Shown here: piece by piece, positions 1-9,831 of the stretch
How positions within the stretch are numbered: position 1 is the stretch's first letter
Layout of the letters: each line of letters begins with the position of its first letter
Origin: Shewanella maritima
GTDB lineage: Bacteria > Pseudomonadota > Gammaproteobacteria > Enterobacterales > Shewanellaceae
DNA: 64,000 nt
Reading direction: 5' to 3'
Assembly (NCBI RefSeq): GCF_004295345.1
Contig: NZ_CP036200.1
Coordinates: 2,046,001-2,110,000, forward strand
The notes under the pieces: model-generated
Seen by the model: the letters and a program-made list of their open reading frames with translations, nothing else
Told to the model about the DNA's origin: nothing
The model's database searches: none
Program-made: the position numbers and the translations under genes

Positions 1-948
1 AGCGATATATTGCTTTTTATCCGCATCAATAAAACCACCCATCGCAAGCGCTGGTAGATATTCATTGATAGTAAATGCCTCTACCTCAGGTAACACTTGA
101 TATAGGTCTTTGCTTTGCAGGTCGCTCGCTAGCACTTTGTGATGCCATGCAGTCGCTGCGAAATAAGGTAAACGATTAGCAGATTTAACTGGGCCTTTAC
201 GCTCGATGCCGATATCGGTGGGTGATACTAAGACCACGCCATTTAAGTACATCCATTGTCTGTTTTGCAGCTCGAGTGCAAGACCAGATACCCGCGTTGT
301 ACCATAGCTTTCACCAATCAGGTACTTAGGTGAACGCCAGCGCTCGTTACGGCTGACAAAGGTATTTAGCCACTCAGCCAGGTACTTTACGTCGGCATTA
401 ACGCCAAAGAACTGCTCTTTTTGCCACTCTTTACTCGGCATTTCACCGCTTTTGTTCGGTAGTACACGTGAGTAACCGGTATTCACAGGGTTAACGTAAA
501 CAATATCAGCTACATCCAATACCGAATGTGGGTTAGTTTTCACGCCATAAGGCTGCAGGGGATAACCTTCATCATCCACATTCAGTACTTTAGGGCCGGT
601 ATATGCCACATGCATCCAAACAGAAGCAGAGCCAGGCCCACCATTAAACGACATCAATAGCGGTCGATTTTCATTACTCTTCACGTCAGTACGTTGGTAA
701 TAGGTGTAATGCAGAGTCGCGATTGGCTCGCCGTCATCATTCCACACAGGTTGCGTGCCAGCGGTGGCCGAGTAACTAATACGTTCATCACCAATTTTAG
801 TCTTGTGCTTCGTCACGACTTTATGATCGATTGGAATTTGGCGCTGATACTGGTTTGCAGCAGCCTTATCTTCTTGCGCCAATGCTTGCTGTGGTAAATA
901 GCTACAGGCTGTCACGCATAGCAATGAAACAAAGGTGAATACTCTCAT
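1..948 (-). CDS. S10 family serine carboxypeptidase-like lipoprotein (3' end cut by window edge)
   Basis: Partial gene: 316 codons are visible from the start codon at 948 to the window edge, so the C-terminus with the expected catalytic Asp and His is missing. The N-terminus is a lipoprotein signal peptide with lipobox VTAC (Cys at residue 15), so the enzyme is probably anchored in the envelope. The oxyanion-type motif FNGGPGS and the nucleophile motif GESYGTTR (Ser about residue 214) are both visible and are diagnostic of peptidase family S10, which removes C-terminal residues from peptides. A GAGG Shine-Dalgarno lies just upstream of the ATG. It is transcribed away from the iron-uptake pair at 1324-4662 and seems functionally separate. 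The family call is secure; substrate is unknown. Confidence 0.88.
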   Translation of the reverse strand, partial: MRVFTFVSLLCVTACSYLPQQALAQEDKAAANQYQRQIPIDHKVVTKHKTKIGDERISYSATAGTQPVWNDDGEPIATLHYTYYQRTDVKSNENRPLLMSFNGGPGSASVWMHVAYTGPKVLNVDDEGYPLQPYGVKTNPHSVLDVADIVYVNPVNTGYSRVLPNKSGEMPSKEWQKEQFFGVNADVKYLAEWLNTFVSRNERWRSPKYLIGESYGTTRVSGLALELQNRQWMYLNGVVLVSPTDIGIERKGPVKSANRLPYFAATAWHHKVLASDLQSKDLYQVLPEVEAFTINEYLPALAMGGFIDADKKQYIA

Positions 949-1230
949 GATGACCTCATTTAAAATGGGATTTTATTATTTTAAAACTGCTTTGAAATTG
1001 TGTTGAATTAGAACGCCTCACACTCAAGTAGGCGATTTATGATAATAAATACCGCTGGTTAATTAGACTACCGATAACTGCCGACTTAACTGTTAAAAAT
1101 TGTAAGTAAACCTATATTCACATAATACAAGGCTTACTCGTCCACCATTCGGTTATGCAAGAAAGTCGCTTTCCCCTTGTGAGATCATTTCTACCTACGC
1201 GATCTAGATCACAAAACAAACATTTTGTGT

Positions 1231-1251
1231 AAATGATTGTAATTCTCATTT
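1231..1251. promoter_or_regulatory. Fur box upstream of TonB receptor
   Basis: The core TGATTGTAATTCTCA (1234-1248) matches the Fur 7-1-7 palindrome TGATAATnATTATCA at 12 of 14 positions. A second AT-rich partial match (GGTTATCGTTATCGAT) follows about 10 bases downstream. It sits 75 bases before the TonB receptor start, in the 375-base gap between the S10 peptidase and the receptor, which holds no other evident gene. This predicts Fe-Fur repression of the 1324-4662 pair. Confidence 0.7.
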
Positions 1252-1323
1252 CGGTTATCGTTATCGATATGTAAAAATATGCAGCACATTCGCAGCGAAT
1301 GTTACCAATACATAACTAACTAG

Positions 1324-3447
1324 ATGATGAAGAATATGAAACTCTGCCCACTTGCTGTTGCGATCACTATGTCGTTAAGCCCGTTAGCGTACGCTAATGA
1401 AACCGAAACCAAAGACGCTGATATTGAGAAAATCACCGTTGTTGGTAGTTATATTGAAGGTTATAACGCTCACCAGGCTAGCGGTGCATCGCGTTTAGAT
1501 CTTGATATTGTTGACATTCCGCAGTCGGTATCTGTCATTACCAGCGCTCAGCTAGATGACTTCCAACTGCATGATATTAACTCTGCGCTCGATACCGCTA
1601 CCGGCATAAATGTAGAACGAATTGAGACAGACCGCACCTACTACACGGCACGCGGTTTTGATGTGACTAACTTCCAAATCGACGGTGTTGGCTTGCCGCT
1701 GACTAACGGTAACAACCACGCCGACGAAGACACAGCCATTTACGAGCGTATTGAGGTTATTCGCGGTGCCAACGGCCTAATGACAGGTGTAGGTAACCCA
1801 TCTGCAACGGTTAACTTCATCCGTAAACGACCAACAGCATTTAACGCATTCAATGTGAACGCGAGTTACGGTAGCTGGAACAACAAGCGCCTAGAAGCTG
1901 ATGCTAACCTTGTTATCAACGACACTTTCTCTGCCCGCGTAGTGTTACTGAATCAAAAGAAAGAATCGTACCTAGACCGCTATGAAACAGACAAGAATGT
2001 CGCTTACGCATTCCTTGAAGCCAACCTGTCAGACAATACTTCACTGTCGCTAAGTCACAGCTTTATTAGCAGCGATGCCAAAGGTAATAACTGGGGCGCG
2101 CTGCCGTTGTTTTACACAGACGGCACACCAACCAATTACGATGTATCAACCAATACATCTGCTGATTGGTCAAACTGGAAAGTAGTTAAGAACAACACGG
2201 TACTTGAGCTAAGCCATTACTTCACCGACAACTGGCGCTTACGTGCGACCTACTCTTACAAAACCACCGACGAAGACACCGAACTATTCTACGTCTACGG
2301 CACACCAGACAAAGCCACCGAGCTTGGGCTATTTGGCTACGCTAGTGAATATGATCTAGACGACAATCATCACATGGCTGATGTGTATGTTGACGGCGAC
2401 TTTGAGCTTTTTGGTAACACACATCAACTGGTATTCGGTGTTAACTACGCCAAAATGAGTTATGAAGACACCTCTCTGTACGACTATCAAACTGGCAATG
2501 GTTTCCCAGTTATGCCACCGCTACCAGAGTGGGATGGCAATACGCCAAAGCCAACCTTTACTGATGGCTTAACAGGCAGTGATGTTACCCAAACACAAAA
2601 GTCAGCTTACTTTACTGGCCGCTTTAACCTATTCGAAGGTTTCCATTTAATTGCGGGTGGCCGCTTTAACAGCTGGGATGTTGAAGGCGAGTCTTATGGC
2701 GTAAACGAAACCGCTGATGACGCTAAATTCATTCCTTATATTGGTGGTGTCTACGAGATCACTGAGCAATTCTCAGCTTACGCTAGCTACACAGAGACCT
2801 TTACTTCTCAAACAGAGAAAGACATCAACGACAAGACATTAGAGCCTGTCACAGGTGAAAGTGCCGAGGTCGGTATCAAAGGCTCACTATTTAACGATCG
2901 CCTTATCGCAACGCTTGCGTACTTTGACGTTAAGCAAACTAACCTAGCGACACTTGACCCATCAACTGCGCCGCTACCACCAGAAGAGCAACGCTATTAC
3001 GGCAGTGACGGCGTAAAAAGCAAGGGCTTTGAAGTCGATGTCGCAGGTGAAATCTACCATGGTTGGAATGTTAGCCTCGGTTACACCGACTTTGACATTA
3101 CCACCAATGATCTTACCAATCAGGTTGCTAACTACACCCCAAGCAAACTGTTTAAGTTTGGTACAACTTATGAGTTGCCGTTCCTCGAGCAGCTGACCAT
3201 TGGTGCTAACATGCGCTGGCAGGACGATATTTTCCGCTATCAAACACCTGACTTAGCGGTTGTCACCACACAAGATGCATACGCCATTGTCGATCTAATG
3301 GCGCGTTATGAGTTTACTGACAATATTCAGCTAACCGTTAACGCCAATAATGTCACCGACGAGAAATACCTAACCAGCTTGTACTGGGCACAAGGCTTCT
3401 ACGGTGCACCAGCTAACTACAACGCAACACTAAGTTGGAAAATGTAA
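1324..3447 (+). CDS. TonB-dependent siderophore receptor (FhuE/FpvA-like)
   Basis: Outer-membrane ligand-gated porin that imports a ferric siderophore using TonB energy. The 707-residue length is usual for the family. A signal peptide ends near LAYA (about residues 1-24), followed by a TonB-box-like segment (DIEKITVVG), the plug domain with DIPQSVSVIT, YYTARGFDVTNFQIDG and ERIEVIRGANGLMTG, and a beta-barrel ending in an aromatic-poor SWKM terminus. The DIPQSVSVIT plug signature is typical of hydroxamate/catecholate siderophore receptors such as FhuE and FpvA. The start is ambiguous between the ATGs at 1324, 1327 and 1336; no strong ribosome site decides it. A Fur box precedes it and a PepSY membrane protein follows 105 bases downstream, probably as one transcript. 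The exact siderophore cannot be read from the sequence. Confidence 0.9.
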   Translation: MMKNMKLCPLAVAITMSLSPLAYANETETKDADIEKITVVGSYIEGYNAHQASGASRLDLDIVDIPQSVSVITSAQLDDFQLHDINSALDTATGINVERIETDRTYYTARGFDVTNFQIDGVGLPLTNGNNHADEDTAIYERIEVIRGANGLMTGVGNPSATVNFIRKRPTAFNAFNVNASYGSWNNKRLEADANLVINDTFSARVVLLNQKKESYLDRYETDKNVAYAFLEANLSDNTSLSLSHSFISSDAKGNNWGALPLFYTDGTPTNYDVSTNTSADWSNWKVVKNNTVLELSHYFTDNWRLRATYSYKTTDEDTELFYVYGTPDKATELGLFGYASEYDLDDNHHMADVYVDGDFELFGNTHQLVFGVNYAKMSYEDTSLYDYQTGNGFPVMPPLPEWDGNTPKPTFTDGLTGSDVTQTQKSAYFTGRFNLFEGFHLIAGGRFNSWDVEGESYGVNETADDAKFIPYIGGVYEITEQFSAYASYTETFTSQTEKDINDKTLEPVTGESAEVGIKGSLFNDRLIATLAYFDVKQTNLATLDPSTAPLPPEEQRYYGSDGVKSKGFEVDVAGEIYHGWNVSLGYTDFDITTNDLTNQVANYTPSKLFKFGTTYELPFLEQLTIGANMRWQDDIFRYQTPDLAVVTTQDAYAIVDLMARYEFTDNIQLTVNANNVTDEKYLTSLYWAQGFYGAPANYNATLSWKM

Positions 3448-3552
3448 GTTAAACCACAGTCGTTATCGTGAGACTCGCTAGAGTCTCACTCGGGTTTAAC
3501 CCAAAAGTCGGTGCAGATAACTGCACTGACTTTGCTGTTTATTGAGGGCGAT

Positions 3553-4662
3553 ATGAGAAAAACACTATTCAAATGGCACTCGTATGCTGCACTTGTTGCC
3601 ATGCTGCCAATATTTATCATTTCGATCACCGGCAGTATTCTGGTATTCAAAGTCGAAATCGACAGCCTACTGCGCCCTGAACACATGCGAGTTGATCATG
3701 TTGGCGCGCAGCCAAGAGTCAGTTTAGACACACTGATGACAAACGTACTTGATACTCACACTGGCTATGAGCTTGGTGGCTGGGAGTTATTCCACGATAA
3801 CTACCGCTCAGACGCTGGCTATTTGATAAAACACGGCACCGAAGAGTGGTCAAAAATATATGTAAATCAATATACTGGCGAGCTGTTGTCACAGCCTCAG
3901 ACTATGGAGCATTATATTACCGACTGGCTGCTAGAGCTGCACTACACCTTTTTGTTGCACAACCAAGGCATAGTGGTTGGCTTTATCGTCGCGTTAGTGA
4001 TGTTATTTCTAGGTGTCAGCGGCATCATTATCTACCGCAGGTTTTGGGCTAAATTCTTCACCCTACGCTACAAAGCAGTTAGGCGCATTCTGTTCAGCGA
4101 CATTCATAAAATGATTGGTATTGTCAGCTCTCCGGTGCTGATTATCCTTGCCATAACTGGTGGTTATTGGAACATTAGCCTGTTGCTACATGAATATGTC
4201 GAGCACGCAGGCAAAGAGCACTTTTTAATTACTGAGCCACTACATAGCGAAACCATTTCATTCGAAACACTGCGCCTACAAGCAAGACAAGAAATTGATG
4301 GATTCAGCGCAGGATATTTATCTATGCCTCACGAGCCTGACTCTTACATTACCTATTGGGGCGATGTACCCAATAAAAATCCTTTCAGCAGCGAGTACTC
4401 AAGTACGGTGACCTTCGACAAAGATGAAGGCAAACTAGTGAGTAAAATTGACGTACGCGAGTCTGGCTTTAGCCACGTATTTGTTGATAGCTTTCGCAAG
4501 CTACACTTTGGCTACTTTGGCGGCTTAGTCACTCGCATCATTTGGTGTGTATTGGGGCTAATGCCCGTTGTCCTCGCCTTCACTGGCTTCTACCTATACT
4601 GGCAACGTACAAGACAGCGCAAGCGCGCCAAAGTCTCAAGGCAAGAGTTACAGGTTTCTTGA
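3553..4662 (+). CDS. PepSY-associated TM protein (putative siderophore-iron reductase/uptake factor)
   Basis: Inner-membrane protein of 369 residues of the PepSY_TM family, which often sits beside ferric-siderophore receptors and is thought to help reduce or release iron at the inner membrane. Visible features: N-terminal helix with WHSYAALVAMLPIFIISITGSILVF, a periplasmic loop, two central helices around residues 135-165 and 180-205, and a C-terminal helix (IIWCVLGLMPVVLAFTGFYLYW) followed by a basic tail. The start at 3553 is chosen because GAGGG lies directly upstream; an in-frame upstream ATG (3511) lacks a ribosome site and would add a non-signal-like extension. It lies just after the TonB receptor and is probably co-regulated by Fur. 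Function is inferred from context. Confidence 0.83.
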   Translation: MRKTLFKWHSYAALVAMLPIFIISITGSILVFKVEIDSLLRPEHMRVDHVGAQPRVSLDTLMTNVLDTHTGYELGGWELFHDNYRSDAGYLIKHGTEEWSKIYVNQYTGELLSQPQTMEHYITDWLLELHYTFLLHNQGIVVGFIVALVMLFLGVSGIIIYRRFWAKFFTLRYKAVRRILFSDIHKMIGIVSSPVLIILAITGGYWNISLLLHEYVEHAGKEHFLITEPLHSETISFETLRLQARQEIDGFSAGYLSMPHEPDSYITYWGDVPNKNPFSSEYSSTVTFDKDEGKLVSKIDVRESGFSHVFVDSFRKLHFGYFGGLVTRIIWCVLGLMPVVLAFTGFYLYWQRTRQRKRAKVSRQELQVS

Positions 4663-4893
4663 TATTTATACACATGAACTTCAATCGATTTCTCAAATAA
4701 CTAGAACGGAATGAGAAAACACCGTGAGTTCGGCCATGGTCACTCTTTGGCATCCATGCCATCGTGACATCAGTAAATCCTATTACAAGAGATGGCCGAC
4801 TAGCTTTCGAGGGGAAGGGACGCCCCATTGAAAGCGTTAGTGGTTTTTGAAATGGAGTGAAGCAGCCTACAAATGAAAATTAAATCTAAGACA

Positions 4894-5041
4894 CGCTCTT
4901 ACTCCGTTGGAAATTTTCGCTTTTCAAAAATTTCGCCGGAGCGTTGCGGCTTAGCATTTATAGAAAGGAAAGGGGAACAAACGCTTTTCCCCTTTGGTCG
5001 GGTGTGGGATGAAATCCCACGACTTCAATCAACCGGAGGTT
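4894..5041. repeat. Cluster of strong hairpins in gene-free region 4663-5052
   Basis: Between the PepSY gene and the pmbA stop, four inverted repeats follow each other. Stem 1 pairs CTCCG (4902-4906) with CGGAG (4937-4941), enclosing GAAATTTT (4910-4917) with AAAATTTC (4927-4934). Stem 2 pairs AAAGGGGAA (4969-4977) with TTCCCCTTT (4987-4995). Stem 3 is GTGGGAT/ATCCCAC (5004-5020) with a 3-base loop. Stem 4 is AACC/GGTT near 5031-5041. The stretch 4663-4893 has no gene that I can support, only short hairpins such as GGCATCCATGCC. This could be a palindromic dispersed repeat, the remnant of an insertion element, or a structured RNA; the sequence alone does not decide. Confidence 0.5.
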
Positions 5042-5052
5042 GCATTATTCAA

Positions 5053-6432
5053 CTAATTGCCTGCAATCTGCATTTCACCTAGCAAAATCCCTCCAGTGCG
5101 AATAGATGAGCGCATATCGCGATCGCTCGCCACCGCTTGCACATCCATAAACATGTCTTTTAAGTTACCAGCAATGGTGATCTCTTCAACTGGGTATTGA
5201 ATCTCACCGTTCTCAACATAAAAGCCAGCTGCGCCACGAGAATAATCACCCGTCACGCCGTTAACGCCTTGCCCCATCACTTCGGTAACAATAAGACCTG
5301 TGCCCATTGCTTTGATTAACTCAGCAAAGGTTTGGCCGCTGTGTGCTAACGTCCAGTTATAAATACCGCCAGCATGACCTGTGTTAGTCATCCCTAGCTT
5401 ACGTGCTGAATAGCTAGTTAACAAATACGTGGCGAGCTCACCATCTTTAATAATGTCGCGCTCTATTGTGGCAACACCCTCGCTGTCGTAATTGGCACTA
5501 GCTAGCCCACCTAAAAGGTGTGGCTGCTCTTGAATATTGAACCACTTAGGGAAAATTTGCTTACCCAATGAATCAAGCAAGAAGCTTGATTTACGATACA
5601 AGCTGCTACCGCTAATTGCGCCAACAAAGTGACCAATTAAGCCGGTGGCGATTTCAGGTGCGAACAATACTGGCATCTTGCCGGTAGCAATTTTGCGAGC
5701 ATCTAAACGATTAAACGTCTTCTCAGCCGCTTTGATACCCACGGTTTCAGGGCTTAACAGCTTGCTAAATTCACGGGCCACAGTGTAGTCATAATCGCGC
5801 TGCATATTGCCATCAGACTCTTCACCAATCATCACGCAGCTCAAGCTATAACGCGAGCTGCAGTAACCGTTCAAAAAGCCATGGCTATTACCATAAACTT
5901 TGGCAGCGGTATGAGCATTAGCACTCGCGCCGTCAGAGGCTTTAATGCGGTCACTAAAATCAAGCGCCGCAGTTTCACTATCAATCGCTAGCTTTGCCAG
6001 CCCTTGCGCATCAATTTCATGTGGATGGTACAGGTCTAAATCGCGAATATCCTGCGCCATTAACTCAGCATCAGCCAAACCATTAAATGAATCTTTCGAG
6101 GTGTATTTCGCAATATCATCAGCGGCTTTTACCGCTTGCTTAATCGCCTCAGGTGATAAGTCAGAGGTAGAAGAATTACCTTTAGCGCCGTCGCGAAATA
6201 CTGTAATCCCTAAGGCACCATCTTTAGTAAATTCAACCGTTTCCACTTCTTTATCGCGAGTAGAAACCGACAAGCCTTGCTGCTTACTAATCGCCACTTC
6301 AGCAGCTGACGTACCTAGCGCATTGGCATAGTCCAACGCCACGGCTACCGCTTGCTTTAAGGCTGGTAATTGGCTGTCAATTTGATGAGATGCACCAGCT
6401 TGATCGCCGGTTGAAGATTGATGAGTTGCCAC
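5053..6432 (-). CDS. pmbA: Metalloprotease-associated protein PmbA/TldE
   Basis: Partner of TldD in the TldD/TldE (PmbA) heterodimer, a cytosolic protease that processes small peptides such as microcin B17 precursor and CcdA antitoxin in E. coli. The 459-residue length and the C-terminal motifs TGLIVTEVMGQGVNGVTGDYSRGAAGFYVENGEIQYPVEEITIAGNL (conserved segment near residues 380-430) match the family. TldE lacks the HExxxH metal site and none is seen. The start is a GTG at 6432. It is divergent from darP, the usual neighbour, and its partner tldD lies 12 kb away (17328-18776), separated by the accessory insert. Confidence 0.93.
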   Translation of the reverse strand: MATHQSSTGDQAGASHQIDSQLPALKQAVAVALDYANALGTSAAEVAISKQQGLSVSTRDKEVETVEFTKDGALGITVFRDGAKGNSSTSDLSPEAIKQAVKAADDIAKYTSKDSFNGLADAELMAQDIRDLDLYHPHEIDAQGLAKLAIDSETAALDFSDRIKASDGASANAHTAAKVYGNSHGFLNGYCSSRYSLSCVMIGEESDGNMQRDYDYTVAREFSKLLSPETVGIKAAEKTFNRLDARKIATGKMPVLFAPEIATGLIGHFVGAISGSSLYRKSSFLLDSLGKQIFPKWFNIQEQPHLLGGLASANYDSEGVATIERDIIKDGELATYLLTSYSARKLGMTNTGHAGGIYNWTLAHSGQTFAELIKAMGTGLIVTEVMGQGVNGVTGDYSRGAAGFYVENGEIQYPVEEITIAGNLKDMFMDVQAVASDRDMRSSIRTGGILLGEMQIAGN

Positions 6433-6588
6433 GAGAATACTCTTTGAAAATACAGATGGTCGTTAGCATAGCAAATTCGATCACTTTTTGATAACCATCG
6501 GTAAATTCGAGGTTTGTGCGGTATATTTTCCTCTAAAGGCCCCTAATTAAGTGCTATCATTAGCGGGTTATAGATAGAGGTTATTATT

Positions 6589-7128
6589 ATGAAAATCGTA
6601 GGCGATTCAGAGCACTTCCAACAACCGTTTGACCATGACGAGAACTACGTCAGTCGCACTGAATTCAAAAAAGAAAGCGAACTTGCCCAATCGCTAGGCA
6701 TCAAACTAGCATTACTTAGTAAGTCGCAACTCGACAAAATGGGCCTAGACGAGTTTCTTTACGATGCGCTAATCAAGCTAAAAACCATTAAGCCTAAAAC
6801 TGAGGCTTATCGCCGTCATCAGCAATATATTGGTAAGTTAATGCGTGGTTACGATCACGAACCAATTGAGGCGGCACTAGCTAATGTGTTGAATAAGAAT
6901 AATAATGAAGCTGCACGCGTACATGTTTTTGAAAAAATGCGTGACCGTTTATTGGCCGAAGGCGACAGCGCAATTCAAGCCTTGCTTGATGATCATCCAA
7001 CCTTTGAGCGCCAAAAACTGCGTCAGCTAGTACGCCAGGCAAACAAAGAATTACAAAAAGCGCCGGACAAAGAATCAAAAGCCAATAAAGAGCTATTTAA
7101 GTACCTGCGTGAACATATAGACGAGTAA
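6589..7128 (+). CDS. darP: Ribosome biogenesis factor DarP (YjgA, DUF615)
   Basis: Small (179 residues) highly charged cytosolic protein of the YjgA/DarP family, which assists late assembly of the 50S subunit near the peptidyl-transferase centre. The family hallmarks are visible: the N-terminal S.TE.K.E...L..LG..L..L segment, KIKPKTEAYRRHQQYIGKLMR-like core around residues 65-90, and the C-terminal RQ.LRQLVRQA..E segment followed by KELFKYLRE. Start ATG at 6589 has AGAGG upstream. Divergent from pmbA with a 156-base promoter gap. Conserved housekeeping gene. Confidence 0.94.
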   Translation: MKIVGDSEHFQQPFDHDENYVSRTEFKKESELAQSLGIKLALLSKSQLDKMGLDEFLYDALIKLKTIKPKTEAYRRHQQYIGKLMRGYDHEPIEAALANVLNKNNNEAARVHVFEKMRDRLLAEGDSAIQALLDDHPTFERQKLRQLVRQANKELQKAPDKESKANKELFKYLREHIDE

Positions 7129-7157
7129 CCAAACATTTTTGCATAAGGACGTTGCCA

Positions 7158-9653
7158 ATGCGGCTAAAAACAATCTTTAGAACTTTACCGTTTTCGATTG
7201 CATCACTTCTTTTAGTCGCAGGCTGTAACGGCCCGTCTGATGGCTCGACACCAGACCCAGAAGATATTACCTACAGCTTGTCACTCAGCTACTACACCGT
7301 AGTTGATGGTCAGTGTGACACCACTACAACTGAGCAGCGCTTTGCCGCTACCGAAAGCTTCTGCGCAGTAGCAAATGTAAAAGCCAACAATGCTAACCTT
7401 GCCAATGTGCTGGTCGACTTTTCGTCTGACAATGCATCAATTGCGCCTGCCACTACGCTGACAGACAGCAGCGGTATGGCAAAAGCCATCGTGTCATCGG
7501 CTGACCAAACAGCCATTGCTGGTACACTCACCGCGATTTATGCGCCTGCTAATGTAGACTCGGTAAGCGATGAGCGCACCTATGAGTTCACCGCAACTGA
7601 GCCGCTACCACCAGTTGAAAGCTACACCCTGACCACCTCAATTAGCGATGCCTCTGGTACCATCAACCACTTTAAAGTGGGCGAAACCGTGCAGCTTAAC
7701 GCTTACTTTGTTGACGGCAGCAATGAGCCTGTGACCAATCAGCTTGTTACTTTCACTGCCGGTAGCGCTAGCTTGAATCCAGCCACTGCGCTCACCCAAG
7801 CAGATGGTAAAGCCTCGGTGAGTTACACACCAAGTAATGATGAGCTTGGCGCCGCTGCACTGAGTGCAACCATTGAGTACCAAGGCGACACCTTCTCAAA
7901 TACTAGCTTTTATGAAGTACGCAGCGCCGATGACGTAGTGCCAGAAGGCACCATTAAAATTGGTCACTTCGATGCTAACAACAACTTTGTTGAAGGAGTG
8001 CTAGGCACTAGCCTAACGGCTGATGCCAATGACGATTACATCATTAGCGCAGGCGGTTCATTTGGCGTTACCGCGACTATCGTCACTGACGATAACGCCG
8101 GTAACATCACCCGCTTACAAACGCCAACTAGCGTGAATTTTGTATCTGATTGCTCAGCCAACAATAATGCATCGCTCGACTCACCAGTCACCACTTTATC
8201 TGGTAGTGCAAGCTCAACCTTCTCTGACACCAGCTGTAGCGGCAACAGTGAGCGTAACGATCAAATCGTCGCCACCGCAACAGTCGGCACTACGAGCCTA
8301 AGCGCTAACTTCGACTTCACTTTGTCACGCCAAACCTTAGCTAGCCTGAGCTTTGTATCAGCGGACCCAACGCAAATTCGCGTTAAAGGCGCTGGCGGGA
8401 CAGGCTCAAGTGAGAGCTCGCTAGTGACCTTCTTAGTCACTAGCGCTAACGGTCAACCTGCTGCGCAGCAAACTGTCGATTTTAGCCTAGATACTGTTGT
8501 TGGCGGTCTAAGCTTTGCTAATGGGCAGGCGACAGACCAAAGCATTACCAACGCCCAAGGTATTGCCAGTGTACGTGTGCAGTCAGGCACAGTGCCAACA
8601 CCTGTACGTGTTGTTGCAAGCGCAACTGACATTGATACCGGCGATGTGGTTACCAGCCAATCAGAGCAGCTAACGGTTAATACCGGTCTGCCGCAGCAAC
8701 TTGGCTTCTCTATTTCACCAAGCGTGTTCAACCCAGAAGCGGGTGACCACAATGGTGAAGAGGTCACTATTAGCGTATTTGCATCAGACAGCTTTGGTAA
8801 CCCAGCGCCAGATGACACCACGATTAACTTCACCGCAGAAGGCGGTCAAATCCAGCCATCTTGTGCAACTAGCGGCGGCAGCTGCTCAGTCACCTGGACA
8901 TCAGCCAACCCACGAGTGACCGACCACAGGGTGACCATTTTGGCCTACGCCCTAGGTCATGAAACCTTCTTCGACACCAACGGCAATAACATCTTTGATG
9001 ATGCCGACGGCGGCGCAATCGCTCAGGCTTGTTTAGATAGCAACGGCGCAGCAGTGGCATGTACTGGCAATGGTATGGACATTGAAACCTACCATGCAGG
9101 CGGCTTTAGCGACCTAGGTGATGCTTTCCGTGATGACAGCGAATCAGGTAGCTACAGCTCAGGCGAGCCGTTCTTCAACGCCGAAGGCAAAAACAGCTAC
9201 TCGCCAGCAGATGGGCTATTTAACGGCCCGCAATGTGAGGGCCGCTTATGCGGTCAAGGTCAGGCGAATAAAACCTATATTCGTAAAGCCTTTGTGCTAA
9301 CTATGTCAGGCTCAAATGCAGTATTTGCCCTTGAGCAAGACGGTAACCCAATTGCGGATACCAGCACTGACATAACGCCAATCGCCCCAGGTAGCACTTC
9401 ACTGTTCTCAGTGCAGCTTACCGACAGCGCTAACCAAATGCTGCCATACAACAGCACAGTGAATGTTACCGCTTCAGAGGGTGAACTAACCTTTACCAGC
9501 TTTAACATCCACAACGCCACCCGCGCTGGCGGTTCAACTGCAAACTTTGCGTTATCCCATGCTGGTGAAGCAGGTACAGCATTAGTTACTGTTGAAGTGG
9601 TGACACCTAAAGGCATTAAGTCGACTTACCTGTTTGCAGTTGATTTGCTGTAG
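7158..9653 (+). CDS. Large lipoprotein with bacterial Ig-like (Big_1/invasin-type) domains
   Basis: 831-residue predicted surface lipoprotein. The signal peptide ends in lipobox LVAGC. The mature part carries several Big_1-like repeats recognised by recurring patterns such as 'V.FS......P....T...G.A...' (residues about 70-120, 165-230, 380-480, 500-580), the fold used in invasins and intimins. Near residues 590-700 lies an acidic stretch (FDTNGNNIFDDADGG, FRDDSESGSYSSGEPFF) that resembles calcium-binding loops. The ATG at 7158 is chosen over an in-frame TTG at 7152 because AAGGA lies 8 bases before it. It follows darP by 29 bases and ends before a strong terminator. Probably an envelope or adhesion protein; the specific role is unknown. 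Confidence 0.82.
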   Translation: MRLKTIFRTLPFSIASLLLVAGCNGPSDGSTPDPEDITYSLSLSYYTVVDGQCDTTTTEQRFAATESFCAVANVKANNANLANVLVDFSSDNASIAPATTLTDSSGMAKAIVSSADQTAIAGTLTAIYAPANVDSVSDERTYEFTATEPLPPVESYTLTTSISDASGTINHFKVGETVQLNAYFVDGSNEPVTNQLVTFTAGSASLNPATALTQADGKASVSYTPSNDELGAAALSATIEYQGDTFSNTSFYEVRSADDVVPEGTIKIGHFDANNNFVEGVLGTSLTADANDDYIISAGGSFGVTATIVTDDNAGNITRLQTPTSVNFVSDCSANNNASLDSPVTTLSGSASSTFSDTSCSGNSERNDQIVATATVGTTSLSANFDFTLSRQTLASLSFVSADPTQIRVKGAGGTGSSESSLVTFLVTSANGQPAAQQTVDFSLDTVVGGLSFANGQATDQSITNAQGIASVRVQSGTVPTPVRVVASATDIDTGDVVTSQSEQLTVNTGLPQQLGFSISPSVFNPEAGDHNGEEVTISVFASDSFGNPAPDDTTINFTAEGGQIQPSCATSGGSCSVTWTSANPRVTDHRVTILAYALGHETFFDTNGNNIFDDADGGAIAQACLDSNGAAVACTGNGMDIETYHAGGFSDLGDAFRDDSESGSYSSGEPFFNAEGKNSYSPADGLFNGPQCEGRLCGQGQANKTYIRKAFVLTMSGSNAVFALEQDGNPIADTSTDITPIAPGSTSLFSVQLTDSANQMLPYNSTVNVTASEGELTFTSFNIHNATRAGGSTANFALSHAGEAGTALVTVEVVTPKGIKSTYLFAVDLL

Positions 9654-9720
9654 GCAAGTGGCTTGATTTACTTTGGGTTAGCGGCTGAATTGCGGCTGAG
9701 ATAGCCTAACCTTGAATAGC

Positions 9721-9752
9721 AAAAATCCACCTCATATGAGGTGGATTTTTTG
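9721..9752 (+). terminator. Rho-independent terminator after Ig-like lipoprotein
   Basis: Perfect palindrome with stem AATCCACCTCAT/ATGAGGTGGATT flanked by A and T runs, ending in TTTTTTG on the plus strand. It lies 67 bases after the lipoprotein stop. It is symmetrical, so it could also stop transcription of the minus-strand cassette array. Confidence 0.85.
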
Positions 9753-9831
9753 TTGAAAACTATCTGGCGCTTTACTGCAGTATCAAGCTTACTTTTGATC
9801 AATATAGGGAGCTGAATATTACCTCATGTTG

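Noticed and set aside
4873..5082. 69-codon plus-strand reading in the hairpin cluster
   Set aside because: It runs through several perfect inverted repeats and ends inside pmbA; no ribosome site and no protein-like pattern.
5945..6331. 128-codon plus-strand reading opposite pmbA
   Set aside because: Antisense shadow of a well-conserved gene.
7152..7160. TTG start of the Ig-like lipoprotein at 7152
   Set aside because: ATG at 7158 has better spacing to AAGGA and gives a standard lipoprotein signal peptide.
8453..8833. 126-codon minus-strand reading inside the Ig-like lipoprotein gene
   Set aside because: Antisense shadow; the plus-strand Ig-like repeats explain the sequence.
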